Source: Celoporthe dispersa
Lineage: Eukaryota; Ascomycota; Sordariomycetes; Diaporthales; Cryphonectriaceae
DNA: 64,000 bases
Direction: 5' to 3'
NCBI GenBank assembly: GCA_016584495.1
Contig: WAID01000007.1
Span: 4,140,001 to 4,204,000 of the forward strand
The notes under the pieces: generated by a model
Seen by the model: the letters and a program-made list of their open reading frames with translations, nothing else
The model's database searches: none
What the model was told of the DNA's origin: nothing
Translations under genes and position numbers: made by a program
Shown here: piece by piece, positions 1 through 11,829 of the stretch
Layout: each line of letters opens with the position of its first letter
Position numbering within the stretch: the first letter of the stretch is position 1

Positions 1-151
1 CCCGGAGGTCCTTGAGCAGCGCCCTGGCATACTGGTCCAGGCGCTTCTCCGCGTCTTTCTTCTTGATCATGCGCGACAGCTCCCACCCTGACTTGACAGC
101 CGTCATGATGCTGCCACAAGCAGCTATCGTGGTGATGGGCGGGAGAGGCAT
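1..151 (-). CDS. N-terminal fragment of unknown protein (truncated by left edge)
   Basis: On the minus strand an ATG at 151 opens a frame of 50 codons that runs off the left edge. The fragment starts MPLPPITTIAACGSIM, has a mildly hydrophobic N-terminus, and continues into a basic/acidic helical stretch (ELSRMIKKKDAEKRLDQYAR). No family is recognisable from 50 residues. Codon use is GC-rich like the neighbouring genes and there is no stop, so a real 5' coding end is likely. It is divergent from the CAX gene. The sequence upstream of the ATG (from 152) would be its 5' UTR and promoter. Confidence 0.45.
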   Translation of the reverse strand, partial: MPLPPITTIAACGSIMTAVKSGWELSRMIKKKDAEKRLDQYARALLKDLR

Positions 152-2259
152 CTTGAGAGGCACCCTGGGTACGGTATGTTGGCGGTGGAGGGGAGGCAAG
201 ATGTCTGTTGTGTCCTCGAGGAGGACGAGAAGCCCTGGGATAGCGAGGGGCACAAAAGAAAAAACAAAAAACAACAACTCTATGACACGCTCTCGGCTGC
301 AGAGGGTAAAGGCTCGAAGAGTAAAGGGGTGGTGAAGCCACACACCATGTATAAGAAGACCAGACACAACGTTTGGGGCAGAAGGGCTGTATCTAAGGTT
401 GAGTAGGGTAAGCGGGCCGCGTCTGGAAGATATTCAAAAGGCCCCCCGCAACAATATCTCCGACCAAGCAAGAGGACGAGATACAGGTCTGTAGCACAAA
501 TTGACACAGCCAAGCACCCCCTCTGCCCTCTCTCCAGGTCAACGACATGTCGACGTCTGCCGTTTGGGACCGCAAGTTGGCCGTTGTTTCGGTGGCCTGG
601 ACTCGGGTCTGCCAGGCCAGTTCGACAAAGACGCGGCCGACACCACCTGCTCGAGGCCTTCAGCGGGATCGACCAGACAAGTGGCTGAATCTCTTCCTGG
701 CGGGAAATAAAAGCTCATAGACATCCAACTTCTGACTGACTATTCTGTTGTCTCTTGCCGCCTCCGACTGGCCTACCTGGCCGTCCTCCCGACGTCTCGA
801 CTCGGGTCTCTCAGGCCGCGGCCCAGCCCGGATGACACCACCCATCGATCATCATCCTTCCGCAGGGGCTGCGGCCATGCGTAGAAGACTAAAAATAGGA
901 TCCACAGCTTCGCTCAACGGTCATAGCACCTCTTCACCTCTGCTCTTTTTTTTCTGTTTGTTTCCTTGCTCTGCCTGGCGATTTACGCGACCGCAAAATA
1001 TCGGGAAGATGTTGGCAAACTCTTGTCCTTGAGGAGCGGTGAGACCGAGAAAAAGGCTCCGGGGATAGAAAGGCCCACGATTGTTTGCCAAGACAGCCGT
1101 ATGTGGATTACGGTGACACCGCAAACACAGGTAAGGGACAGCCAGCCAGATTGCGCAGCTGGCGGTACCTTTCTATTATACGGGCTGCGTGTTGAGGCTT
1201 TGAGGTGGCCGGATGATTGTGATTTGACCAGCCCTGAGACGACTACCAATGAGCAGTCATCTTGTCTTTGAACCACAGCTGGAGACCCGCGGAGGAACAA
1301 GAGCAAGGTGGACGAACAGACCGTGAAATGAGCCTATGCAATACATGTCTCAAGTGCTGACTGTTGCGAATGTCTTTGGGGGGAGGCTGGTGAAGCTATT
1401 GCCTAGGACATCTAGTGGTGGGGTCACCTTGTACTACGGTACCCGGGGGTGTGTGCTAGGAAAGGGGAAGGTCACTGTGGTTTCGGGGGGCTTGGGGGCA
1501 GGAGCAGGCGGTCCGTGGGGGATGGGGCGCACTGATGCTCAGTGCTCAGTGGTTACACGTTGGTCGGGGTGAGGCGGGCTAGGCACTGCTCAGTGGCTGT
1601 ACTGCAATACGTAGGGGGTACGTTCCTGTAGCCTGGGGTTTCCGCGAGAGTCTCGGTACATCCATGGTGAGCGGTACTTCCAGTTGTCGGCGCGGCGTCT
1701 TGGCGCTGAGGCGTTCAAGGGTACGTACCCTACAAATGACGTACCTTAGTGGGTTGTGGGAGGTGGCCTGGGCCTGAGCTGGGAACATGTCCAGGCCTCG
1801 AGTCTTGGCAATGTGGACTGCGCTGACCGTGTCTTTCTTCCTCTTCACTCTTGGCACCTCTGTCGTTCATTTCCTTTTTCTCTTCTTGACTCTTGTTGTC
1901 CTCCAGCTGATTGTTCAAGATTTTCTCTCGTCAGCTTCTTTAGTGGTGATTGTTTCGAACCCACGCGTGGTGACTTTCCTTTTTCCCCCTTGCCCGCGGC
2001 CGTCTTCTGCAGCCCTTTGCCAGATCCTACAACGTCAGACTCACACGTTCACAAACCAATCTTTCCACCGCGAAGTCAACACCAACCAGTCTTAGCACAG
2101 CAGAACAGCCCAGTTCTGACCAACAACAAGTGCACAGCGCGTCCAGTACAGGGTCCCACACCGCCCAGGAGGTTCGTTGGCAGCCAATTGGGTGGCATTC
2201 GATCTCGAGAACACCTGCGGCAATCAGCGACTGCCTGCCAGTCTCGCTGCTACTTGTTG
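152..2259. other. Intergenic region, divergent promoters, no gene seen
   Basis: About 2.1 kb between the left partial gene and the CAX start. The ORFs here are short and lack conserved motifs. The part from about 1830 to 2000 is pyrimidine-rich (many TTTCC/CTTCTT tracts), as is common in fungal 5' UTRs just upstream of a start, so it is probably the CAX leader. Around 1530-1620 there are repeated CAGTG/CTCAGTGG motifs. I see no RNA gene or transposon termini. Confidence 0.5.
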
Positions 2260-4734
2260 ATGCGTAAGTCAAGACCACTCAAGCCTTTTCTTCGAGGCTT
2301 GTCAACGCTTGGCCAGAGGCGGCACCGGGGATTGGGACAGTCACAAGAACAAGGATCCACGTTTCTCATCCGTCGTTGTGGCCTGTCCATCTGGCCGCTT
2401 ATGGACCAGACCAGACCGCTTCCTGGCCTCCATCACAATACAAGGCGTCCTTGTTGTCGCATGCGTGTGTGCTAATCGAACGTCCTTCCTGTGCAGACAG
2501 AATTCGAGGCTGGGCTCGGGCCAAGGCCCATGGGAAGAACAACCTCATCACTTCCGACCGACGGTCCGCCAATCCAACTGCACGCACCTCGACCGGGCTC
2601 TCCCAGGCCAGCAGTCCTCGTCCGTTCCAGAAACAGACCAGCAGCAGCAGCCAGAACAATGGTGCATCTGCCAAGGGCAACGGCGATGTCTCCTCTCCCG
2701 TCGCGGGCGAGAAGCCTCAGCAGCGCGAGAAGAAGAATGTCATGACCCGCTTCTTCATCGTCATCTGGAACGTCCTCACTTCCAGCTGGATCAATGTTCT
2801 CCTGGTCTTCGTGCCCGTGGGCATCGCCGCCCACTTTGCCAACCTGAGCCAGGGCATCATCTTCGCCATGAACGCCATCGCCATCGTTCCTCTGGCTGGT
2901 CTGCTCGCTCATGCTACCGAGAGCGTCTCCAAGAGGCTTGGCGATACGATCGGCGCCCTCATGAACGTCACCTTTGGCAATGCTGTCGAGCTGATCATCT
3001 TCATCATCGCCCTGGTCAAGAACGAGATCCGCATCGTCCAGGCCTCCCTGCTGGGCTCCATCCTGTCTAACCTCCTCTTGATCCTGGGCATGTGTTTCGT
3101 GCTCGGAGGCCTTCGCTTCCGCGAGCAGATCTATAACAGCACCGTCACCCAGATGAGCGCGTGTCTCCTCAGTCTCAGCGTCATCAGCCTCTTGCTGCCC
3201 ACGGCTTTCCACGCCTCCTTCAGCAGCAGCGACGAGGCTGACAGTCAGGTCCTCAAGGTCAGCCGTGGCACCAGCGTCATCCTGCTCATCGTCTACTTCC
3301 TGTATCTCATCTTCCAGCTGAACTCGCACGCGTACATGTATGAGTCGACACCGCAGCACGTCATCGACGCCGAGTCTGTCCCTGGCCCGGCCGCACACTA
3401 CTTTGAGTCTTCATCCAGCTCCGAGTCTGACACATCCTCCGACGACTCCGATTCGTCTGGTCACTCGTTCTCCACAGCACGTCGGATCAAGCGGGCCATC
3501 AAGAAGGGCAAGAGGAGCCGCAAGCAGAGCGTCGTCTCGGCCGACGCTGAGAAGCCTTCCAACATTTCAACCCCTGCTTCTCCCGCTGCTGCTGAGCCCC
3601 AGCTAGACCCGGTAGAGAAGACCACCAGCGAGCCGGCGGCGTCTTCGAGCTCCGACCCGGCCACCTCGCGGCTTACCCAGGACGCGGTCGAGGCTCTCCC
3701 AGAGTCAGGCGAGAAGAAGAAGAAGAAGAAGAGAAAAGCACCACGAAAGGCATCACCACAGCGACGCCCAGCAGGGTGAGGGCGGCAGCCCAACCGTGCC
3801 AGCTGCCCCCCAGGGGGTGGATAGTGCTGATGACTCCAACACTAAGCGTGTGGACTTCGCTCTGGCGCCGGACCTGGAAGCACAGCCCGGCACGGCCAAG
3901 CCCAAGCCGTTTTCCCTTCGAACTCTGCGCCCTAACCTGGCAAAGAACTTCTCCCAGAACGTCTTCGGCCCCGCGCCTGCCCCCCAGACCCAACCTGTGA
4001 ATGGCCAGCAACCTCCTCGCCCCCTCCGCCGAACCCAGTCGCTCCCATCGCAACACCACAGTTATCGTGCCAACCCTGGATCTCTGCCACCAATCGTCCC
4101 CATTGTGGTCAATAGCCAGTCGAACACGCAGACTGCCGAGGACGAAGATGACGAGCCTGAGATCTCACGCACATCTGCTGTCCTGCTCCTCCTGGGCTCC
4201 ACCGCTCTGGTTGCCCTGTGCGCCGAGTTCATGGTGGACGCCATTGACGGCATCGTGGGCGGCTCATCTGGTATCTCTGAAACATTTGTTGGTCTCATTC
4301 TGCTGCCTATTGTGGGCAACGCTGCCGAACATGTCACCGCCGTCACTGTCGCGATGAAGAACAAGATGGATCTGGCCATCGGTGTCGCCATCGGCTCGTC
4401 CATCCAGATTGCCCTCTTCGTTACGCCGCTCGTCGTGATTCTGGGCTGGATCATGAACAAGGACATGAGCCTGTACTTCACGCTGTTTGAGACCATCAGC
4501 ATGTTTGTTTCGGCCTTTATTGTCAACTTCCTCGTCCTGGACGGCCGGTCGAACTATCTCGAGGGCAGCTTGTTGTGTGCTAGTTACATCATCATCGCCG
4601 TCGCTGCGTTCTTCTACCCGGACAGTGATGAGGCGAGCTCTCTTGGCGGCGGAGACTCGAACGCAACAGAGACTGCGCAGGTCGTCACCAAGTTGATGAC
4701 CAGGGGTATGGCCAGCTTGATCGGATGGCAATAG
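2260..4734 (+). CDS. Vacuolar Ca2+/H+ antiporter (CAX / VCX1 family)
   Basis: Integral membrane cation exchanger of the CAX family, expected to load Ca2+ into the vacuole in exchange for protons. Both signature repeats are clear: GNAVELIIFIIAL (c-1, from about 2975) and GNAAEHVTAVTVAM (c-2, from about 4314), each inside a set of hydrophobic helices. Between them lies a long disordered loop rich in Ser, Asp and Lys. The start is a tiny exon ATGC (2260-2263) followed by a strong donor GTAAGT at 2264 and an acceptor after TGTGCAG at 2496, with a GCTAATC branch site. Exon 2 then reads HRIRGWARAKAHGKNN. The frame changes in the Lys/Ser loop between about 3705 and 3790, by one extra base or by a weak 58-nt intron (3704-3761). 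With one extra base removed the protein has about 746 residues. Confidence 0.88.
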
Positions 4735-5164
4735 TAATAACCTTGCTGTCTACCCCCACTTGATCATGCCGAGAAGGGGAAGGGTCAGGGGGAAGCAAGC
4801 AGTTGGCCATGACTATCACATTCTTAAGTCTATCTTGACATATGCTCAGCCTCCTCTGACTGGCATGTAAATAATCCATGAGTTAGCCCGCGGGGTGTTT
4901 CAAGATCTCGCCTGATGACTATTAGGCAAGGAAGAATTCCTTGTCTTTTTTTTTTTTTTAAGAACAAGAAAGACATGTTAATGTATGAAAATGATCTTCA
5001 AAAAAAGACAAACACTCGACTAAAACAGGCTTCGTCCAGCAGTGCGGCTACCACCTCATTATTTCCCCCAGCTCATAATCAGGCTAGGTGGTCGTCTTGA
5101 TCAACAAGTAATCATTGGTCCGATTTCATATCCACACTCGAGGCGTCCGTGGGCCCACCATCTC
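4735..5164. other. Intergenic region between convergent genes
   Basis: Tail-to-tail spacer between the CAX gene (plus) and the first kinase (minus). It holds a T14 run near 4948-4961 and AT-rich sequence to about 5060, consistent with 3' UTRs. No gene is supported. Confidence 0.5.
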
Positions 5165-7604
5165 CTAAGCCATCGTTACTCGCGCCCCCAGATCAGCCGT
5201 CGCCGGGATTGGGACAGCGGACGGCAGCCGGCCAGGCCCAAGAAGAGTATCTGTCACCCACTGACGGTCCGCTGCCCTGACAGGATAACGAGAAACACCT
5301 CGTCTCACCGCCGCCCGCAGATCCCGGAGGCCCGGCCGGCGGCTAGGCTGGTGTGCCAGGCACTGGAGCAGGATGCCGCACATGTCGCTGCCGTAGTCCT
5401 TGCGGCGGTCAACGAGGTCGCCGCCGTAGGTCCAGCCGGTCCAGCCGGCCCAGCGGGAGGAGGATCTGGTGATGTGGGTGGGGACTGGGGGGCAGTTTGG
5501 GGCCAGGAGGGTTATGCAGCAGCGGATCATCTGGGACGAGAGGAGACGTTTTAGTAAATTAGAGGAGAGGGGTCAGTAAGGTGGAAGGGGGTGGAACGAC
5601 AACTCACGAGAGCCACGCCGAATATGTTGGTCTTCTCTGAGAATGCACCGGCAGCGCCGTCGCTTTGGTTCGGAGGGATGGTGGAGAAGCCTTCTGAGAA
5701 GGGCTCGTAGTTGACGTTGTCCCATTCTCTGGTGTATTGTTCCTGTGGCGGCGAGTTTGGAGTTAGGCACGCAGTTTAAGAAAGCCCCCTGACACACGCG
5801 AAAGTGCAAGAGGACAGAATTTCACTCAGCGCTGTCGAGCTGTGAAGAATAGATTGATCCAAGAGATAATAAAACCTACCGGTGTGTAGAACAAGGCTTT
5901 GCCGCTGTCTCTGCACTCCCAGAGCACAGTGCTTCATGCAAAATGCAAAAGTCAATGATGTTCCTGGCTATAGGCTGTTTGGAGAATCTTGGTTGAATAT
6001 AAATGATTGATTACTCACTAGTCGTTGTAGACTGGTCTGGCATTTGCTACGTCGAAGTCTGTGGCCGTTGTTGCGTACCCAAAGTCTGCGATCTGGAAGA
6101 TGAAGTCGTAACATGGAAGATCAGAGCTCAGGATCATAATTCAGAACAAAAGGACTGGTGAGGGTGTGCTGCCGACTCTCTGCTCACCTGGAGACTTGGG
6201 ACATCCGGATGGTCTCCCTCTTCCAAGCCGGAGAGAAACACTTTGTGCTCTAATGTCAGCTTTCAAAGTCTTCCGATTCGATGCGTAATTACATAGGCTG
6301 GGATATGGTAAAGAAACAGGACTCCCTAGCTGCGGTCTCAGCAGCTTTTCAGGAATCAACAACATACCGTTCTGCGGGTCAAGGTCGAAATGAGTAACGT
6401 TGATGTAGCTATCGGCGAGTGATATCCTCTGCCGTGGTAGAACCTCATCGAGGTCGGGTCCATGTAAAGGCAACGGGGATCCAGCTGCGTCTATAGTTTG
6501 GCACCGCGGCGGCACGGCCATAGCCACACAGCCATTGACCACTGCGTCACGTTTTAGCGCTCTTGAGCGGCTGTTGCATGTGTGCTGGTGAAGAAGCTTA
6601 CAGCATTCGAATGTCCGCCAGAGGACCGCCTTCGGAAACGACTCATCTGCTGCTCGTACTTTTCGGATCCACTCGTCAAACTCTCCGAACCGGGCGAGTC
6701 TCATCCACAAGAACCTGCTGAACCTGTCCAGCGACCCGGCAGCCGGTATACGCGGAGCTTGTCCGCCTTCGTCCGGGGGTCGTCGCGCATCGGGCTTGTT
6801 GATGATGCTCTCGAGGTTGACCCGCTGCATTATATGCGGGGAGCGACCTAGGATCTAGTATGAAGCCGAGAGCTGAGCATAATCATTTGATATGGAGGAG
6901 GAGGAGGAGGAGGAGGAGGAGGAGGAGGGAAATCATAGCATTGCAACTCACGTCCATGATCCACCTTTCGATGTTCATCTGTAGCTGGGATGTCCCGTCG
7001 CCCATAATACTCTTCAAGACTATGTTGTGAATTCGTTCGTCTTCGGTGAGAGTATCTTGGTTCCATGTCGTCTCTCTCAAAGCCCAAAGCGTCACTATAC
7101 CATTTCCACCCTTCGAGATCACGCGTGTGAGCCATCTGCATAGTGACATCTCGAGTATGCTCTTATCTCTATGAAAGATATTTCTTGAGAGGACATGGAA
7201 GGCGAACTCACCCAACCAAGAACCTTGACGAACCGGAGGCCAGCCCGTGCCATCAGATCTCGAACAGGTCCCCTGTTCAGAAGGGACTGGCCCACACCTC
7301 CATCTGGGCGCTGCGCTATCTCCTCAGGAGGGGCCCGTACGGTGGGGTACATCTCCTCCTGGGACTGGAATGCCCGTTGCCGTACATCTCGAGCGGCTTT
7401 GCTGTCGGGGGCAGGAAATCCAGTGTCGGAAGGCCCGTTGCGGACCGGCTGTCGCCGTCTGGCTATCACCTTTGCTCGCCTTCTTGCGTCCCATTCATGT
7501 TTTCCTTCGCCGAGCCTCCTGTAGAAGTCGAACCGGTCCTGTAGCTGGAGCTGACGCCTATAGAATTCTGCTGTCTTTCGCGGGTACCTGTTTGGGTTGG
7601 ACAT
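5165..7604 (-). CDS. Fungal protein-kinase-like protein 1
   Basis: Predicted protein kinase of a fungal-specific clade, 542 residues. Exons (minus strand): 7604-7212, 7110-6952, 6824-6602, 6541-6368, 6240-6188, 6092-6019, 5931-5880, 5742-5608, 5530-5165; together 543 codons with no frame break. The glycine loop GWGGNGIVTL lies at about residues 130-139, the probable ATP lysine in NIVLK is about 164, and the catalytic loop is HFDLDPQN (309-316), where Asp311 is kept but the usual HRDLK lysine is Asp. The DFG motif is IADFGYA (335-341). The C-lobe ends with a YGSDMCGILLQCLAHQPSRR segment. No signal peptide or membrane segment is seen, so it is probably cytosolic. The start follows the first ATG after a stop (MSNPNRYPRK); a further 5' exon is possible. 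Substrate unknown. A paralogue lies at 15918-18091. Confidence 0.82.
6894..6929 (+). repeat. (GGA)n microsatellite in a kinase intron
   Basis: About twelve GGA units in tandem, inside the intron between exons 2 and 3 of kinase 1 (6951-6825). On the coding strand it is a CCT/TCC run, which could act as an extended polypyrimidine stretch. Confidence 0.9.
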
Positions 7605-8065
7605 CCTTCTTGACTGGTTGGTATCTACTGGCTTGACTCGACGTCTATGTGTCGATGTTGACCACACGGGACATCTTGTCGAGCAAATCTCAGAGAATCA
7701 GAGCTGCGAATAGGTCATTTTAGTCACAAATGTCAATAATGCCTTCGTACGGGACAAAGAGGCTCCCGTCCTGCCAATTCCGGTGACAGGAGCGTAAGGA
7801 CCAATACCGCGCCCTCAGTCATTGTCTAGGTTCTTCCTAAGTCTGGTTCGTTGTCTGGTTCGTTGTTGGGTGTTTTGCTCAACTGGACGATTAATTTTAG
7901 AACTTCTAGCTGGGCTCGGGGCGGTCGAACTTATGTGTGAGGATGGACGCAAGGAGGCTATTGTTGAGGCTACAAGGTACGAGTATAAACTCCACACTCT
8001 TTCAAAGTAGTCATGTAGATCATTATCTTGGACTAATGACACCTTTCACACGTTAGACTGTCTAT
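7605..8065. other. Spacer between MRJP1 3' end and kinase 1 start
   Basis: About 460 nt between two minus-strand genes. It should contain the kinase 1 promoter and leader and the MRJP1 3' UTR. A 17-nt segment around 7973-7990 (CTACAAGGTACGAGTAT) is almost identical to one at 11933-11949; I see no longer shared element. Confidence 0.4.
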
Positions 8066-9593
8066 TTATTGAAGGATAACCTTGCTGCCTCCGTTTGGCA
8101 GCTTCACCCTAAATAAGGCATATGGCTTCACACGCCTGTCAGTCCCAGGCCATGTGCTTGCTGTCAGATGTAGCTGGTTGACCGTGAAGTACAAGTAGCC
8201 ATCAGTACCCGTCGAGACTGGGAAGCTGTCAGCAGTCAAGTCTCTGCACCAAGATGAAAAGGATCCTCGGCTCACATGTGTCAACCCAGTTGATCCGCGG
8301 ATCCCGCACAAATGTATCAACAGTCCCATTCGCAGGGTTGAACATCACAACCGCATTCTGTTCGAAATTACCCATGTAGATGATTCCGTTGCTGTCGGTC
8401 TCATACCCGTCACTGAATCCCTTGTGTCCATGATACAGCGTCCCTTGCTGCGCTCTGAGCTCACTATACGGGCTCCGGTCCCTGAGCAGGCTGGTCGGCA
8501 CGCTGTACAATCTCCTCGAGCTCAGAGGACCAAAGAAGAGGCTCTCGCCATCGACAGAGAGAGCGATCCCGTCGGACCCAGTTGGGAAGTATGTTGCCTC
8601 TGAGGATGCTGGGTCGTAGGCGTAGACCGACTGCCCGCTCAACCATCCCACAAAGCCTGCGTCCGGCCGAACCACCTCCGTGGCGCTGACATGTCGCCAG
8701 CTCTCCCCAGTGCCGATGTCTGCGATGATCAGGCCATTGCGGCCTTCACTGCTGCTGTCGGTGATGTATGCCACGCCCTTGCCGGCTTCGGTCACATTCG
8801 GACGGAGGTCGAACCGCACGTCGTTCAGGTAGCTGTCGGGGAATGCTACCGTCTGTGGGAAGAGGATGGTCTGGAACACCTGGTTGGTCGAGAGGTCGAC
8901 TCCAACCAGTTTAGGTCCTCCATACGAGGATGAGAGGAGTGTCTTTCCGTCAGGGCTCAGAACACGGCCTGTATCCAGAATCCAGAGGCGATCCGATGGG
9001 TCGACCACGACGGACTGCACACCAATGAGATAATTAGGGTAGTTTGCTCCAGCTAAATATTGAATTGCCAGTCAGTGATCTGTGCCATATGCCGGAAACA
9101 CCAGGGTCACAGGCTCACTGGGTGGACTTGTGGTATAGTTTATCGCCCCTCCTGGTGGGTTATTCATCTCTTGGCTCGGGTAAGCCACCTCGGTGGTGAG
9201 GCCTGTCAGTTCTCCCACGGTGTAGACGTTGTTGCTCCCATCATTAACATTCGACGGGTCGAGACCTGCACGAGGTTAGCATACTTCCTGGACCTACTTG
9301 TCCAGTGAAGGCGACGAGAACAGGAATCCTAGATACCTCCCGGATAATTAGAAAACATCCGACCGGAACTCGAGACAGCGATTCCTTTGTGGTAATTATG
9401 TTATCGACCTCACAATCTTCCCATGGGAACTCCTCTTTTCTCACTGCTCACCTGTGGGCCACTGCCCTTCATAGGCATGCACAATCTCAAGTGAAGGTCC
9501 AGATTGCTCGCTGTCGGTCAGGAATGTGATGTTCTGACCAAAGCCACGCCCTATGAGCGCTACTCCCGAGACTATAACCTCTTGTGCCTTCAT
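8066..9593 (-). CDS. Major royal jelly protein (MRJP)/yellow-family protein 1
   Basis: MRJP/yellow-family beta-propeller protein of 405 residues, function in fungi unknown. Exons (minus): 9593-9452, 9265-9119, 9052-8276, 8217-8066; they sum to 406 codons. Family hallmarks in order: EGQWPTG near residue 45, LIGVQSVVVDPSDRLWILDTG, PKLVGVDLSTNQV, SYLNDVRFDLRPN, AYITDSS, and the C-terminal WVDTFSTGTDGYLYFTVNQL. The N-terminus (MKAQEVIVSGVALIGRGFGQ) is only moderately hydrophobic, so secretion is likely from the family but not certain from this signal. The paralogue at 21949-23579 has the same exon logic around QWPTG. It sits upstream of kinase 1 on the same strand. Confidence 0.87.
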
Positions 9594-10705
9594 TATCCAA
9601 TTTCCTGTCGTCTTGGAAATGTCGCTGCCAGGACCTCTTTACCAGAGCACAGTAGTAACTAGGGAGGGCATGTTGAGTCTATTAAATACATGGTAGTGCA
9701 GGGATAAACCGCGGGCAACAAGCACGGGGGGAATTGCTTTTTAAGATGTCTATGACGTTCTTATGATCTACATTTATGTGCTATGTTGAACAACTTGCAT
9801 ATGTCCGAGACCGTGCCTAGCAAGTCTCCCCAAATACTGCCGTTCCTACTGGTGCCCGCTTCATAGAGTAGGAGCCGGCATAAATGCATGTGCATAATTC
9901 GTCCGTTTCGGCAATGAAAAAGACTAAAAAGAATAGAAGCAAAAAGAAGAGAAAAAAAACCCCTCCCTTGACCCTTCGTGTCGTTTTTGCGGTCGGCAAT
10001 TTCTTGTGAGTCTCACACTCGCCTGATATAGGGCATGCGAGCACTAAAAGGATGACCATCTCCAGTGCTCACTGGAATTGATGTGGGTTCTATGGATAGG
10101 AAGGACTCGCACATAGGGTGCTTCTGTTACATTCAGGATATCCAGACCCAGATTCTGCCTGTGAATATCGATTAGTCACATGCAGCACAAAGTGTAACAA
10201 CTTGGACCAAACGTGAAAAAGTGGGTGCCTTCTCAATGCAGCCTTCTACTTCATGTGTGGCTTGTCAGATTGTCAGGGTAGGTCAGAAAAGCTGCTGTGC
10301 GGCCCCCGGAGCGCTCATCACCATGGCCCATTCAGCGCTTATTCGTTTCAGCAATGTGCCATTAGTGGTGTGTTGCATATGATGTGTGAGGGCTGCTCAC
10401 CTCCCTTCGGTTGATTCGCTGCGTGCTGGATTCAGCTCGTGACACTAAGAAATGCCACAGTGGCGATCTGCTGGGATTTTGGTCTGATATTGCAAGGTAT
10501 TAACGCCCGACGACGATGAGGCTCTGTGCCATTGCTCGTATTTCTGTCTTGTGTCGAGGGACCTTGTGTTGCTTAAGAAGATACTCACCTGAAGCAAGAT
10601 CATACCTAGGCATGTAATTCAGTAATAACACATACCTTTTTCGACAATATTGATCATTTCTTCTGCTCGTAGGCTTGCCTTTCGCGGTACTATAAGCAAG
10701 CCGAC
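9594..10705. other. Intergenic region, divergent promoters
   Basis: About 1.1 kb between MRJP1 (minus) and the membrane protein (plus). It includes an A-rich stretch at 9915-9960. A CTATAAGC element at 10690-10697 lies just before the ATG at 10706 and may be a TATA-like box, although it is unusually close. No coding potential is seen. Confidence 0.45.
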
Positions 10706-11829
10706 ATGAGGGTTTTTACGGTATTACTTTTGACCTTTCTCTTCAGCTCGGGAGCCCTCTCGATACAGAGACGTAAGTTCCGGCATTGGCTCCCATACTA
10801 CAAATATCATTGGGAGGAGATCCTTCCTCTGTGCAAGGCGGAGCTTGAGGATTATTATTCCGACAATAGGAGCACGTGTATATCACCGTGTGCATGTGTT
10901 GGTAAGAAGCATGGTTTCATACACAAAAATAATATCAAAAGAAACTAACCAGGTTTGACTACCCAGTCGACTGCCTCTTGAATTATACCACACAGAGTAT
11001 GCAGAGCAATCTTAACTCGGCAAACATTATGCTGGGGCTGGGACCACCAATTCTGGCATTCATGGGACCAACTCGAGGCGAGATGGCTGTCCTGTCCACA
11101 TATCGACCATTCTTCACCAGCCTTCTCTCTTTCGGCTTCCCCTCGATGTCGATAGGCGGTCTCTTCGTGCCAGTTGATGTATCAGAAATATTGAAAAGGC
11201 CGGTCGCGAAGACCGCGCGAGCTTACCACTCATGGCTGGAGACACAAACCTCGGGCGTTCGGCTGGTCATGCTTACGATTCTCTGGCTCGTGGCCGCGGG
11301 AGCCTTGGCCAATAACATCTACACGTCGATTTACTTGGATATTCGTACCGTCTCAGGATGGCGCTGCGGGGCAGACTATATGCCACTCGGCTGGTGTCTC
11401 ACGGGCATTGTTATCGCAGCCCTTGAGATGCTAGCTATCCGAACGCGAAGTCGTCCTCCCTCTCAACGCAGCGCGATGAGCTACGAATCATGCACAGAGA
11501 TACTTGCTCACCACACAGCCAAACCGGAGATCTCTCCTTACATCCTACCAGGTTCTGAAGATGGATACATGACTGAGGTTTTATTTTGGGTAGCCTCCTT
11601 GTTCAGCATCATACAGACGGTTTTGGGTACTGTTGTGCTCTCCGCGATTCTCCTGGCATCATTTCTGGATGCACTACCTATTTTGGCTCGATATGGTGCC
11701 AGCAGCATCATTTGTAGCCTGCTGTTGCGGCTGGAGCTCAATGGCCTCAAGTGCGAACTGAGGAAGAGGGAGAGGGCAGAAACCACGGCCCCCAGCTTCG
11801 GATTGAACCGACATCGATCAACCATATGA
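10706..11829 (+). CDS. Multi-pass membrane protein, uncharacterised fungal family
   Basis: Two exons, 10706-10901 and 10967-11829, joined across a 65-nt intron (GTAAGA donor, CTAAC branch site); 352 residues. A clear signal peptide or first membrane segment (MRVFTVLLLTFLFSSGALS) is followed by a short Cys-containing region (STCISPCACVDC). The conserved block NIMLGLGPPILAFMGPT and the following RGEMAVLSTYRPF resemble an uncharacterised ascomycete membrane-protein family; this is from memory of the pattern. Further hydrophobic segments occur at about LVMLTILWLVAAGALA, WCLTGIVIAALEMLAI, and two close to the C-terminus. No catalytic motif is visible and no function can be assigned. Confidence 0.8.

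Noticed and set aside
2472..3398. 308-codon minus-strand ORF opposite the CAX gene
   Set aside because: Shadow of the real coding strand: acidic, repetitive composition caused by antisense GC-rich codons.
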